From assembly GCA_029779995.1 (NCBI GenBank), contig JAKOZM010000080.1, forward strand, positions 1 to 33,980: a stretch of 33,980 nt of DNA, given 5' to 3'. Below are positions 8,045 to 15,395 of this stretch, piece by piece (the first letter of the stretch is position 1; the number at the start of each line of letters is the position of its first letter). The notes under the pieces are model-generated. The model worked only from the letters and a program-made list of their open reading frames with translations. It did no database searches and had not been told where the DNA came from. A program made the position numbers and the translations under genes. The stretch comes from Actinomycetes bacterium (GTDB taxonomy: Bacteria; Actinomycetota; Actinomycetes; S36-B12; UBA10799).

Positions 8045-10827
8045 GCAAGGACCTGCTGCCCAAGGTGGACCGCGGCGACTTCCAAGAAGTCTTCATCGAG
8101 GACCTCAACTGGCTTGCGCCCGACGTGAAGCACTCGATCAGCGTCACTGACGACGACGGCCGTCAGGTCAGCGCCCACAACGTTGCGTCCTACAAGGGCC
8201 TTCGCGTGTGGGTCTGCGATGAGCGCCCGGGATCTGTGCTGGAGGCAGAACTCGACCGCCTGATCGCCAAGACCACCACCGACCGACTCGTCATCTTCGA
8301 CGACGAGAAGGAGCAGGTCTGGCGCTGGCCAGTGCGGAGGGCCAAGGATGGCTCGGTCACGTCACGGCTCACCAGCCACCGACACAAGAAGGGGGACACC
8401 GACCCCAAGTTCGCCGCTCGCCTCGACATCATCCGGATGCCGTTCGACGTCATCCTCGACGCCAACGCTGTGCTGGGACGGGTTCGGGAAGCCTTCGACA
8501 CCGAAGCTCAGAATGAGTCCAAACGGGCATCCAAGCTCATGGCCAACATGTACGCCGCCGTGGAGAAGGCCTACCCGACAACGGCGACCCCCAAGTTCCG
8601 GGACCACGAGATCTCGGTGACCCTTGCCCGAATCCTCTTCCTCATGTTCGGCGACGACACCGAGATGTGGCACACCGACGCGTTCCGCAACGTCATCCAG
8701 CACGAGACCTTGCCCGACGGCTCGAACCTTGCCCAGGTGTTGAACGACCTCTTCACGTTCCTCGACACGGCCAACCCCAGCAGCGTGCCGAACGGCTTCG
8801 AAGGCTTCAAGTACGTCAACGGCGGGATCTTCGAGGAGAAGATCGAGCTACCGCCACTGGGCAAGGACTTCCGCGCGGCCATCTTGGACGCCTGCGCCGT
8901 TGACTGGTCCAGCATCAGCCCGGCCATCTTCGGCTCCATGTTTCAGTCCGTGCGAGACGCCGCAACCCGACGCGCGCTGGGCGAGCACTACACGTCCGAG
9001 GAGAACATCCTCAAGACACTGAAACCGCTGTTCCTCGACGAACTGCGTGAAGAGCTCGCGGCCGCCCGTGCCCGCGACACCACCCAGAAGAAGGTCAACG
9101 CCCTCAACAAACTCTGGGACCGACTCGGCGACATCCGCTTCATGGACCCAGCCTGCGGCTGCGGCAACTTCATCATCGTCGCCTACCGTGAGCTCCGAGC
9201 CATCGAGCTCCAGGTCATGGAGGCGCTCTACGACCTCCGTGACAAGCACCAGCTCTCCCTCGACGCCAAGTCCGACCTCAAGGTCACCCTCGACCACTTC
9301 TACGGCATCGAAATCGACGAGTGGCCAGCCCGGATCGCCGAGACCGCCATGTTCATGATGGACCGCCAGTGTGACCTCAAACTGCGAGAGCGGTTCGGGC
9401 AAGCCCCCGAACGCCTCCCCATCCAACGTGAAGCCAAGATCGTCGTCGGCAACGCGTTGCGCACTGAGTGGGACACACTCCTGCCTCCCACTCAGGACGT
9501 TGTCGTCGCAGGAAATCCGCCCTTCCTAGGCATCTCAGGACGGTCAGCCGCACAAACCGCCGACCTTCAGTGGGTGTGGGGAGCCGGGTACCACGGGAGT
9601 CTCGACTACGTCACCGGCTGGTATATCCGTGCGCTCAAGTACTTCGGCGACTACCCGGGTCGCTTCGCATACGTGTCCACGAACTCGATCACACAGGGAG
9701 AACCCGTCGGCCCTCTCTTCCGGCCCATCCTTGATGCGGGCTGGCGGATTCGGTTTGCTCACCGCACCTTTCCATGGACATCGGACGCCAGCGGCAAGGC
9801 GGCCGTGCACTGCACGATCATCGGCTTTGACCGCGGAGGGCCGCCAGCTCGCCTCTTCGAGCACTCTCCCTCGAACTCTGACGACGGCACTACGGCGGCA
9901 TCCATCACGCCCTACCTGACTCTCGGTCCGGCTGTGATCGTGGACCCAGCGGCACAGCCTCTTAATCCCCAGGTCGGAAAGGTTGCATATGGGAACAAGC
10001 CCACCGACGGTGGCTGGCTGATTGTCGATCCGGACGAACGGGCAAGTGTCGAATCGGACCCAATTGCGCGCAAGTACCTTCGTCCCTACGTCGGCGCGCG
10101 TGAGCTACTGCATGGAGGCGATCGTTACTGCCTTTGGCTCGTTAATGCGTCGGCCACCGAGCTGGCGGCTAGCCCGATTCTGCGGGAACGGGTCGCAGGC
10201 GTTCGAGGTTTTCGACTCGACAGCGAAGCGGCGAGCACCCGTCAGGCTGCCCGAACGGCACACCTCTTCAGGCAGATTGCGCAACCCAACTCGCCCTACC
10301 TGTGCATTCCACGACACGTGAGTGAGACCCGCCCCTACTTCCTAGCGGACCATTTCGAAGCCGAAGTGATTACGAGCGACGCGAACTTCCTGGCACCTGA
10401 TCCCGACGGTCTGGTCTTCGCGCTGATCTCCTCCTCCATGTTCATCGCATGGCAACGAGCTGTGGGGGGACGCATCAAGTCCGACCTGCGCTTCAACAAG
10501 TTGCTCACGTGGAACACCTTCCCTGTGCCCACAATCAGCGAGGGACAGCGAGCCTCGATTGCTAGGGCAGGCGTTGAAGTGCTGAACGCAAGGGCTCAGC
10601 ATCCTGGGGCCTCATTGGCTGCCATGTACTCACCTGGAGCTATGAGCGAGGCACTGGCGGGTGCTCACCACCTTTTGGACGCGGAAGTTGATGCCGCCTT
10701 CGGTGCCCCCGAGAACGCGTCCGAACTGGAGAGGCAGTCCATCCTCTTCGCGCGATACACCCAGGCCATGGCTGGCCGAACCGGACTTGGACACTCAAGC
10801 GGGCCAAGTCGTGGTCGACTCAGGTAA
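8041..10827 (+). CDS. MmeI/DrmMI-like adenine-specific DNA methyltransferase (defence operon A)
   Basis: A 928-residue class I SAM-dependent DNA methyltransferase. The SAM-binding motif DPACGCGNF is at 369-377 and the catalytic NPPF at 492-495, which indicates N6-adenine (amino) methylation. The roughly 350-residue N-terminal region has no nuclease motif I can identify. The region after NPPF should be the target-recognition and C-terminal domains of MmeI-like enzymes. It is the part that differs most from the element B homologue, while residues before it are nearly the same. The GTG start overlaps the helicase stop. It probably protects host DNA from the helicase-nuclease. It could instead be a restriction-modification enzyme whose nuclease is supplied by the PLD protein. 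Confidence 0.9.
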   Translation: MSKDLLPKVDRGDFQEVFIEDLNWLAPDVKHSISVTDDDGRQVSAHNVASYKGLRVWVCDERPGSVLEAELDRLIAKTTTDRLVIFDDEKEQVWRWPVRRAKDGSVTSRLTSHRHKKGDTDPKFAARLDIIRMPFDVILDANAVLGRVREAFDTEAQNESKRASKLMANMYAAVEKAYPTTATPKFRDHEISVTLARILFLMFGDDTEMWHTDAFRNVIQHETLPDGSNLAQVLNDLFTFLDTANPSSVPNGFEGFKYVNGGIFEEKIELPPLGKDFRAAILDACAVDWSSISPAIFGSMFQSVRDAATRRALGEHYTSEENILKTLKPLFLDELREELAAARARDTTQKKVNALNKLWDRLGDIRFMDPACGCGNFIIVAYRELRAIELQVMEALYDLRDKHQLSLDAKSDLKVTLDHFYGIEIDEWPARIAETAMFMMDRQCDLKLRERFGQAPERLPIQREAKIVVGNALRTEWDTLLPPTQDVVVAGNPPFLGISGRSAAQTADLQWVWGAGYHGSLDYVTGWYIRALKYFGDYPGRFAYVSTNSITQGEPVGPLFRPILDAGWRIRFAHRTFPWTSDASGKAAVHCTIIGFDRGGPPARLFEHSPSNSDDGTTAASITPYLTLGPAVIVDPAAQPLNPQVGKVAYGNKPTDGGWLIVDPDERASVESDPIARKYLRPYVGARELLHGGDRYCLWLVNASATELAASPILRERVAGVRGFRLDSEAASTRQAARTAHLFRQIAQPNSPYLCIPRHVSETRPYFLADHFEAEVITSDANFLAPDPDGLVFALISSSMFIAWQRAVGGRIKSDLRFNKLLTWNTFPVPTISEGQRASIARAGVEVLNARAQHPGASLAAMYSPGAMSEALAGAHHLLDAEVDAAFGAPENASELERQSILFARYTQAMAGRTGLGHSSGPSRGRLR

Positions 10828-10837
10828 CCGATTGTCG

Positions 10838-11602
10838 GTGCGCGTGGTCGAGTTGGCCACGTCGATGTTCGCGCGCGACACCGGCTTCAGCGGACCCGAC
10901 CTTCACCGACTCTTCGCCGAGTACACGGAGGGCCTTGGCGAGTACACCGGCTGGGGTGGCGGTTCGGAGTCGCGATGGCAGATCTTCCAACGAGGGTTGA
11001 AACTCCTGTCGTTTGGGCAGCAGGTTCAGTTCCTCCTTGACCTGTGCGAGTACGACGGGAACATCAAGCACGGCCGCCCCTCCGATGAGGACATCGCAAA
11101 GTTGCGTGCCCTGCTGCTCGGCCAGAGCGCCCCCGGATCGGATGCTGCCGCTGAACGACTGGCCACCCTGACGGACTGGAAGGCGGTCCAAGACTCTTGG
11201 CGGCAAGCGCTCGACAAGATCCACTCTGATCCAGAAGGTGCGATCACGGCCACGCGGACCCTGCTCGAGAGCACCTGCAAGCACATCTGCGATGAGCGTG
11301 GCGTCTCGTACGAGAACAACTGGGACCTGAGCCGGCTCTACAAGGCGACTGCTGGAGCCATGGAGATCGCCCCGGACCAGCACAGTGAACAGGTGATCAA
11401 GCAGATTCTGTCTGGCGTCTCGACCGTCGTCACGGGCATTGGGTCACTGCGGAACAGCCTCAGCGACGCTCACGGACGCGGGAAGCGCGCTGTCAGGCCT
11501 GCTCCTCGCCACGCCAAACTCGCCGTGAACGCAGGCTTCGCCGTGGCCGGATTCCTCATCGACACGCACATAGAGCGGCCCAGCCCGACCGTGCGAAGTT
11601 AG
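10838..11602 (+). CDS. Abi_C-like abortive infection protein with HEPN-type RX6H motif (defence operon A)
   Basis: A 254-residue protein ending in an Abi_C-type region. The conserved tail reads LRNSLSDAHGRGK then RHAKLAVNAGF and FLIDTH. R205 and H212 form an R-N-X5-H arrangement compatible with the catalytic motif of HEPN ribonucleases, and the Abi_C fold is related to HEPN proteins. The start is GTG 10838, ten bases after the methyltransferase stop; copy B has ATG at the equivalent place with the same 10-base gap. GTG 10811 is an alternative start overlapping the methyltransferase. As fourth gene of the operon it may be a toxic effector triggered when restriction fails. The family match is visible; the RNase activity is inferred. 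Confidence 0.82.
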   Translation: MRVVELATSMFARDTGFSGPDLHRLFAEYTEGLGEYTGWGGGSESRWQIFQRGLKLLSFGQQVQFLLDLCEYDGNIKHGRPSDEDIAKLRALLLGQSAPGSDAAAERLATLTDWKAVQDSWRQALDKIHSDPEGAITATRTLLESTCKHICDERGVSYENNWDLSRLYKATAGAMEIAPDQHSEQVIKQILSGVSTVVTGIGSLRNSLSDAHGRGKRAVRPAPRHAKLAVNAGFAVAGFLIDTHIERPSPTVRS

Positions 11603-11624
11603 CGATCCTCGCACGACGCGCCTC

Positions 11625-11661
11625 ATAACAGATGGAGCGCAACGCACCCGAAGTGCATAAC
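11625..11661 (+). repeat. Truncated transposon right-end block (first 37 bp of a 93-bp block)
   Basis: Aligns without gaps to the first 37 bases of the 93-bp right-end blocks at 14180-14272 and 33684-33776. Shared landmarks are ATAACA at the start and CCCGARGTGCATAA at the end. It begins 22 bp after the Abi_C stop, the same relative position as the intact block in element B. It stops exactly where an end motif TGTCGAGATGCA begins at 11662, so it is probably the original right end of element A broken by a later insertion. Confidence 0.6.
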
Positions 11662-11673
11662 TGTCGAGATGCA
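11662..11673 (+). repeat. Transposon end motif, rightward-opening (copy 1)
   Basis: TGTCGAGATGCA, identical to the left terminus of element B. It continues GCCAAGACT. The 16 bases from 11662 form a perfect inverted repeat with 12257-12272. The preceding five bases are ATAAC. Confidence 0.65.
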
Positions 11674-11742
11674 GCCAAGACTGATCACCCGTTCCCGTGT
11701 CAGGTTGAACGACGGCCCGGCGGCACCTCGTAGTCTCACGCT

Positions 11743-12174
11743 ATGAGCCAGCCTGCGGCGAGTCACCCGGATGACCCCGGGGGGTCGGCGACCCCTTGGT
11801 CGATGGTGTCATCGACGTCAGAACTTGGAGCTTCCCTCAACGATCTGATTGGCAAGTTGAACGATTGGGAGCGCGAGTACGGCGATCTGCTCCAGGAGCT
11901 CGGTGCGGCTCATCGGAATGGAGATGCTGACCGTGCCGCCCGAGTCGAGGCGGCGATGCGCCATGTGTCGTTTCTGTTTGACGCCACCCGGGCAAGGGTC
12001 GAGGTGATGACCTCGGTGCACGTGGCAACCTGGTCCCCATTGCTGGCTGAACGTGCGGAGGCTCAAGGTCGCCAGCTCAGTCGCGCTACGTGGGTCTTGG
12101 CCGTCGCCACCATCGGGCTGATGCTGGCGACGATCGCCCTAATCGTGGTCACGGCGACAGCAGGCGGTGGATGA
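11743..12174 (+). CDS. Small C-tail-anchored membrane protein
   Basis: Unrecognised 143-residue protein. Residues about 25-110 are polar and predicted helical, probably coiled coil. A single hydrophobic segment at about 116-139 (LAVATIGLMLATIALIVV) ends only a few residues from the C-terminus, giving a tail-anchored topology with the bulk in the cytoplasm. It stands alone on the plus strand inside the 611-bp stretch bounded by 16-bp perfect inverted repeats (11662-12272). It is therefore the only gene of what might be a miniature element. No homologous family can be named from sequence alone. Confidence 0.6.
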   Translation: MSQPAASHPDDPGGSATPWSMVSSTSELGASLNDLIGKLNDWEREYGDLLQELGAAHRNGDADRAARVEAAMRHVSFLFDATRARVEVMTSVHVATWSPLLAERAEAQGRQLSRATWVLAVATIGLMLATIALIVVTATAGGG

Positions 12175-12260
12175 CCCGTCGCCGGCGGGAGCCGCTGCAG
12201 ACGGTGCAGACGGTGCAGACGGTGAACTTAAAGTTCGTCGGCCAAGGGTTCAATCGTGGC

Positions 12261-12272
12261 TGCATCTCGACA
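12261..12272 (-). repeat. Transposon end motif, leftward-opening (copy 2)
   Basis: TGCATCTCGACA. Read on the minus strand it is TGTCGAGATGCAGCCA over 16 bases, the exact inverse of the end at 11662. The five bases that follow are ACAGG, which do not match the ATAAC at the other side. Confidence 0.55.
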
Positions 12273-12398
12273 ACAGGCGACTGCACGAATGGCGTTCCGA
12301 CCCGGTGCCGCGCAGGGTCTGGTGGCCGGCATGTCGGCGAGGAGTTCGGGGCGTGGTTATCTGCGCCAAACGTTGACGTGCTCTCGGGTGGTCAGTAG

Positions 12399-12542
12399 TG
12401 GCGCCCCGGCAGGCCCTTTGATGCGCGGCTCGATGAACTGGAGTCGGATCTGGCCCGCATGGACTTCGCGGCAGTCATCCAACGCGACCTGGGCGCCGAA
12501 GCCAGCCTGGTTTCAGCTGTTCTGGGATGTCAGGCTCGCTGA
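12399..12542 (+). pseudogene. Possible coding remnant
   Basis: A short open stretch between stop codons encodes a polar, helix-prone peptide (contains FDARLDELESDLARMDF) with good actinobacterial codon bias but no start signal. It looks like the 3' end of a decayed gene. The parent family is not recognisable. Low confidence. Confidence 0.2.
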
Positions 12543-12623
12543 TGACGAGGCGTGCGACTCGTAGACGATGACGTGGGGTTAGCGCGGCATTGCGATGACT
12601 CAAAGTGCCTCCTGAGATAGATC

Positions 12624-12653
12624 GGTGGCCGGCCGCGTTTGCGACCGGCCACC
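12624..12653 (-). terminator. Strong hairpin downstream of the TfoX-N gene
   Basis: Nine-base perfect arms GGTGGCCGG and CCGGCCACC, extended by CGC/GCG after one mismatch, around a 4-base loop. It lies 27 bases beyond the TfoX-N stop on the minus strand. There is no obvious U tract, which is common for actinobacterial terminators. Confidence 0.5.
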
Positions 12654-12679
12654 GGATGATGGGGTTGCAGTAGACGTCT

Positions 12680-13012
12680 CTACTCGGCGCCTTGCGCTGC
12701 ATGGAAGGTGAGTGCTGGCTCGAGCCAGGACTCGAGCCCAGGTCCCTGGAGTGCGGCCTGCTCAACGCTGATCCAGCCGTCGCCCATGGGGCGGTCTGCG
12801 CCCATGAGCGCAGGGTGAGCACCAGGACGGGTGAGCAGGTCTTCCGCGTCAGTGGGGTCGATGCGTAGCAGGAGCGTCCCTTCCCGACGAGCGGCGACGA
12901 CCATCCGGTCCTCGACCATGAACGACACTCCCCCGAACATCGACACCTCACGAGGGTTGCGAGCTCTTAGCGCGTCACGAACTCGCTCGACCAGGTCCTT
13001 CTGTGCTGTCAT
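12680..13012 (-). CDS. TfoX/Sxy N-terminal domain protein
   Basis: A 110-residue single-domain protein matching the TfoX N-terminal fold: basic helical start, then REVSMFGGVSFMVEDRMVVAA (read in two parts at residues 21-41) and LLLRIDP, ending in a GDGWISV strand. Stand-alone TfoX-N proteins are common in actinobacteria and their role is poorly defined; the competence role belongs to the longer gamma-proteobacterial Sxy. The ATG at 13012 overlaps the stop of the upstream SnoaL-like gene (ATGA), so the two form an operon. That operon is likely controlled by the divergent HxlR regulator. Confidence 0.8.
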   Translation of the reverse strand: MTAQKDLVERVRDALRARNPREVSMFGGVSFMVEDRMVVAARREGTLLLRIDPTDAEDLLTRPGAHPALMGADRPMGDGWISVEQAALQGPGLESWLEPALTFHAAQGAE

Positions 13013-13395
13013 CGTCCACCCTTCTCGATGTACTCGGGGCCGCTGTAGTGAAGGTTCAAGGACGCGATGCGTCCGCCGTCGAAGGTGAAGAACTCCGCGA
13101 AGGTCATGGGACCGCCGGGCATGGTCGCCGTGTAGAGCACGGCGGAGCTGTTAGTGCCGTGCACGTCGTGGATGATCTCGATCTGCTTGACCGTCGCGAT
13201 GAACCCGGCAACCCCGCCCAGGAAGCCATCGGTGGCGTCGGGGAGGTGACCAGCGAGGGAGCCCGTGAAGTCGAGGTGGTCATCCAGCAGAGGCCGTAGG
13301 TCAGCCCCGTCCTGGTAACTGTCGATGCCGGACTCGAGGATCCGGTAGTAGTCCTTGAGTGTCTGAGGTGCGGCAGAAGACAGGGTGGCGGGCAT
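13009..13395 (-). CDS. SnoaL/NTF2-like protein
   Basis: A 128-residue cystatin-fold protein of the NTF2/SnoaL-like superfamily: N-terminal helix with LKDYYRILESGIDSYQ, a central strand-rich part including LLDDHLDFTGSLAGHL, and a final MTFAEFFTFDGGRIASLNLHY-like strand pair (no more than 20 residues quoted per motif elsewhere). Such proteins are small-molecule isomerases, hydrolases or binding proteins; the substrate cannot be told. The ATG at 13395 is preferred over 13455 because the longer form would cross the two palindromic operators. It is transcribed divergently from the HxlR regulator, the usual layout for an HxlR target gene, and is coupled to TfoX-N downstream. Confidence 0.75.
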   Translation of the reverse strand: MPATLSSAAPQTLKDYYRILESGIDSYQDGADLRPLLDDHLDFTGSLAGHLPDATDGFLGGVAGFIATVKQIEIIHDVHGTNSSAVLYTATMPGGPMTFAEFFTFDGGRIASLNLHYSGPEYIEKGGR

Positions 13396-13420
13396 GGCTC
13401 TCCTTGGTGTGAGAATGGTG

Positions 13421-13456
13421 CTTGATACTTTCAAGCAGGCACTTGATAAAGTCAAG
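13421..13456. promoter_or_regulatory. Two tandem 15-bp palindromic operators between SnoaL-like and HxlR genes
   Basis: CTTGATACTTTCAAG (13421-13435) and CTTGATAAAGTCAAG (13442-13456) are both CTTGA-N5-TCAAG palindromes. Their centres are 21 bp apart, two helical turns, so two regulator dimers would bind the same DNA face. They fill the 70-bp divergent promoter region. HxlR regulators are dimers that autoregulate and control a divergent neighbour, which fits. Confidence 0.8.
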
Positions 13457-13465
13457 GGGGTTCAG

Positions 13466-14131
13466 GTGAAGTCCTACGGACAGCTTTGTTCGATCGCTCG
13501 CGCCTTAGATGTCGTCGGTGACCGGTGGACTCTCCTGATCGTGCGTGAGCTGCTGATCGGGGGAGCATTGCGCTTTGGCGAAGTCCAGCGCGGCCTGCCT
13601 GGCATCGCGACGAACCTGCTCACCCAGCGCCTGCGGGACCTCGAGACCAACGGTGTCGTCGCCCGCGAGCCCGCCCCAGGAATCCCGGGCACGCCAACGT
13701 ATCGACTTACCGAGCGTGGCCGGGCCCTGGACGGAGTGCTGCGCGAGCTTCTGAAGTGGGGTGCACCGACGGTTCCAGAGGCGCCGAGTGATGCGATCTT
13801 CCAGATGCACTGGCTCAGCCAACCGGCACGCTTCCTCCTCGCGGATCACAGACCGGACGAGCCACCGATCGTGATCCGGTTCGGCACCTTCGACGACGGC
13901 TTCGACCTCACCGCCGCCGGGACCATCACGGTGAACCCTTGCCAGCGCGATGTCAGCCCCCTGGCGCGTGTTGCAGGCCCCGGGCCGGTACTGGTTGCCC
14001 TCCTGCAAGGCGCAATGCCTCTGCCCGCCGCTATCGCGCATGGCGTGGATGTCACCGGCGATGCCGCGACCCTGACGCGAGTTCTACCAGCGCCGCAAGC
14101 GTCGACTAACGTCCCCGGTCAGTACATCTAG
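13466..14131 (+). CDS. HxlR-family winged-helix transcriptional regulator with C-terminal sterol-carrier-like domain
   Basis: A 221-residue regulator. The N-terminal winged helix (residues about 7-100) has the HxlR hallmarks CSIARALDVVGDRWTLLIVR (residues 8-27), then LRFGEVQRGLPGIATNLLTQ and an LTERG wing. The extra C-terminal ~110 residues, longer than minimal HxlR proteins, contain a VIRFGTFDDGFDL stretch resembling SCP2-like ligand-binding extensions. The start is GTG 13466, preceded by AAGGGGG at a suitable distance; a longer form from 13385 would overlap the operators. It probably represses the divergent SnoaL-TfoX pair and itself, releasing on redox or small-molecule cues. The effector is unknown. 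Confidence 0.88.
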   Translation: MKSYGQLCSIARALDVVGDRWTLLIVRELLIGGALRFGEVQRGLPGIATNLLTQRLRDLETNGVVAREPAPGIPGTPTYRLTERGRALDGVLRELLKWGAPTVPEAPSDAIFQMHWLSQPARFLLADHRPDEPPIVIRFGTFDDGFDLTAAGTITVNPCQRDVSPLARVAGPGPVLVALLQGAMPLPAAIAHGVDVTGDAATLTRVLPAPQASTNVPGQYI

Positions 14132-14158
14132 GCGAGTCGAGGTTGCGTCTCGATGCCT
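14130..14158 (+). terminator. Possible terminator hairpin after HxlR gene
   Basis: Interrupted inverted repeat AGGC-(GAG)-TCGAG / CTCGA-(T)-GCCT with a 7-base loop, starting in the HxlR stop codon. No U tract follows. The CTCGATG part also resembles a degenerate end motif, so it may be a binding site for TnsB instead. Confidence 0.3.
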
Positions 14159-14179
14159 GGTTGCTTCCGCCAGAGGGCT

Positions 14180-14272
14180 ATAACACCAGCTGGTGGACAC
14201 GCCCGAGGTGCATAATGTCGGCTAATTCATGGAATCAGCGGCACTTCTTACAGTTTTGAGTGCATCTCGACA
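14180..14272 (+). repeat. 93-bp transposon right-end block (upstream copy)
   Basis: Aligns gaplessly over its full 93 bases with the right end of element B (33684-33776). Conserved parts are ATAACAC, CCCGAGRTGCATAA, a TAATTC-N3-GAATC palindrome, TTCTTACA and the terminal TGCATCTCGACA at 14261-14272. By this homology a transposon terminates at 14272. The next bases are TTTAT. Confidence 0.75.
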
Positions 14273-14305
14273 TTTATGTTTCATACAAAGCGCGTTTGTG
14301 AAGTC

Positions 14306-14310
14306 TTCGC
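14306..14310. repeat. Target-site duplication, left copy (TTCGC)
   Basis: TTCGC immediately precedes the left terminus of element B. The same pentamer follows its right terminus at 33777-33781. Five-base duplications are the norm for Tn7-like transposition. Confidence 0.8.
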
Positions 14311-14322
14311 TGTCGAGATGCA
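14311..14322 (+). repeat. Left terminus of element B (end motif copy 4)
   Basis: TGTCGAGATGCA followed by GGGAAGCC. It is the inverse of the right terminus over 12 bases. The stretch from here to the first gene (14536) shows no further exact copies of the motif. Confidence 0.8.
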
Positions 14323-14535
14323 GGGAAGCCTGCGCGATAGCGCACGGTGGACTTCGCACGGAACGGGATACTCAACTGCGCCGCGCAAGATTCAGGTCCT
14401 GCCCCGCGAGACGGCGGGTCTTAGCTTCCTCCGTCGGACCTGATCCGGACCGGAGCCAGTCGATGGTGGACACGAGACAAGTTCAAACTGCCGTGCGCCC
14501 AGTCTCCGCGAAGAGACCGGCCCCGGCAGCCTTTC

Positions 14536-14940
14536 CTAAGCGCGCTCACGCTTGGCACGCTCCTCGACTGCCCAGGCCGCATGCGCGAGAACAGCAGCCT
14601 GCAAAGGGAGTAGGGACGTCCTGACCGATTCCTGCGGACCAAATGCGACCACATGAGTGAGCTCAAGGGCACCCCGTCGCACCTGGATACCTCCCAGCGC
14701 AAACTCGGACGCTAGTCGCGAAACTAGCTCGGCTTCACCCGCGTCAATCCCCAACGCGCAACTGAGTCGCAACCCCCAAATGTCTGGATGTATGCGAACG
14801 AGCGATAGTTGAACAGGGCGCGACACTCCTTCACCGGTGATGTCAATTTGCTTGACGACAGTGTGAACGTCCGATGGTGTCGTCCAAATATTCACGTCGG
14901 ACCAGCCATCATGCCCATAAGTTTCAACTGCTTCGTTCAT
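14536..14940 (-). CDS. Hypothetical protein, last gene of the cargo operon of element B
   Basis: Unrecognised 134-residue protein, mixed alpha/beta, no signal peptide or membrane segment. The middle contains QLSLVRIHPDIWGLRLSCAL and the C-terminal part is helical and ends in a basic KRERA tail. The ATG at 14940 overlaps the Nudix stop (ATGA), so it is translated with that gene. It is the gene nearest the left end of the element. GC content is lower than in the transposition genes. It may be a partner of the phosphatase/Nudix proteins, but nothing in the sequence fixes a role. Confidence 0.65.
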   Translation of the reverse strand: MNEAVETYGHDGWSDVNIWTTPSDVHTVVKQIDITGEGVSRPVQLSLVRIHPDIWGLRLSCALGIDAGEAELVSRLASEFALGGIQVRRGALELTHVVAFGPQESVRTSLLPLQAAVLAHAAWAVEERAKRERA

Positions 14941-15395
14941 CTAAAGTGCCCTCGCCGAATGGCCTCCTGGATGGACTCCTTATACGGTTGCGGCATAACT
15001 AGGCCGTCTACCGAGCTTGGGGCGACCAGCACCAACTCCTTGTGTTCATGACTATATGTTGGGGCAAGGTCACCGTCGTGGGTCGCTAGATATGTCAGTA
15101 CGAAGACATGTCGATCCGGCTTGATCTCGTAAACCCAGGCGAAGAACGGTTCACCCACTCTACTTTCCCAGCCCAGTTCTTCCTTGATCTCTCGGGCCAG
15201 ACAGCGATCGGGAGACTCCCCAAGGTCCAACTTGCCGCCCGGCAACTCCCACTCATCACGCTCGTTCTTCAGGAGGGGCAGTTTCCCTCGCCAGTTCAGA
15301 ACGGCCTTAACGGAAATAGGCAGCTGGTACTCGAAGTAGTCTGGACCACGCTCGATCAGGTAAGGCTCCTCGGGGGATCTTGTACGCAAGACCAT
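14937..15395 (-). CDS. Nudix hydrolase
   Basis: A 152-residue Nudix-fold pyrophosphohydrolase. The Nudix box is complete: G-KLDLG-E at the start, then REIKEELG, fitting GX5EX7REUXEEXGU (about residues 52-74). Family members hydrolyse nucleoside diphosphates linked to other moieties and need Mg or Mn; the substrate here is not predictable. The ATG at 15395 directly follows the PP2C stop and its own stop overlaps the next gene. It is fourth in the TauD-TPR-PP2C-Nudix-hypothetical operon. In that setting it could clear or modify a nucleotide-derived signal, but that is speculation. Confidence 0.9.
   Translation of the reverse strand: MVLRTRSPEEPYLIERGPDYFEYQLPISVKAVLNWRGKLPLLKNERDEWELPGGKLDLGESPDRCLAREIKEELGWESRVGEPFFAWVYEIKPDRHVFVLTYLATHDGDLAPTYSHEHKELVLVAPSSVDGLVMPQPYKESIQEAIRRGHFR

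Larger units (their letters stand above)
12175..12679. other. Intergenic stretch with short tandem repeat, end motif and decayed coding sequence
   Basis: Holds three exact tandem copies of the 9-mer TGCAGACGG (12196-12222), an end motif at 12261-12272, a probable coding remnant at 12399-12542 and a strong hairpin at 12624-12653. I see no intact gene. The patchwork fits repeated insertion and decay at the right end of element A. Confidence 0.5.
11662..14272. mobile_element. Candidate non-autonomous 2.6-kb element inserted in the right end of element A
   Basis: The segment starts with a left-type end (TGTCGAGATGCA) and finishes with an intact 93-bp right-end block terminating in TGCATCTCGACA at 14272. 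It contains no transposase gene, only a membrane protein, a TfoX-N protein, a SnoaL-like protein and an HxlR regulator. It interrupts the right-end block of element A at 11661/11662. Against this reading, the flanking pentamers (ATAAC and TTTAT) do not match, so either the boundaries are secondary or a later rearrangement removed the duplication. Confidence 0.4.

Noticed and set aside
12196..12222. CRISPR or iteron array
   Set aside because: Only three 9-bp units with no spacers; a simple tandem slip repeat.
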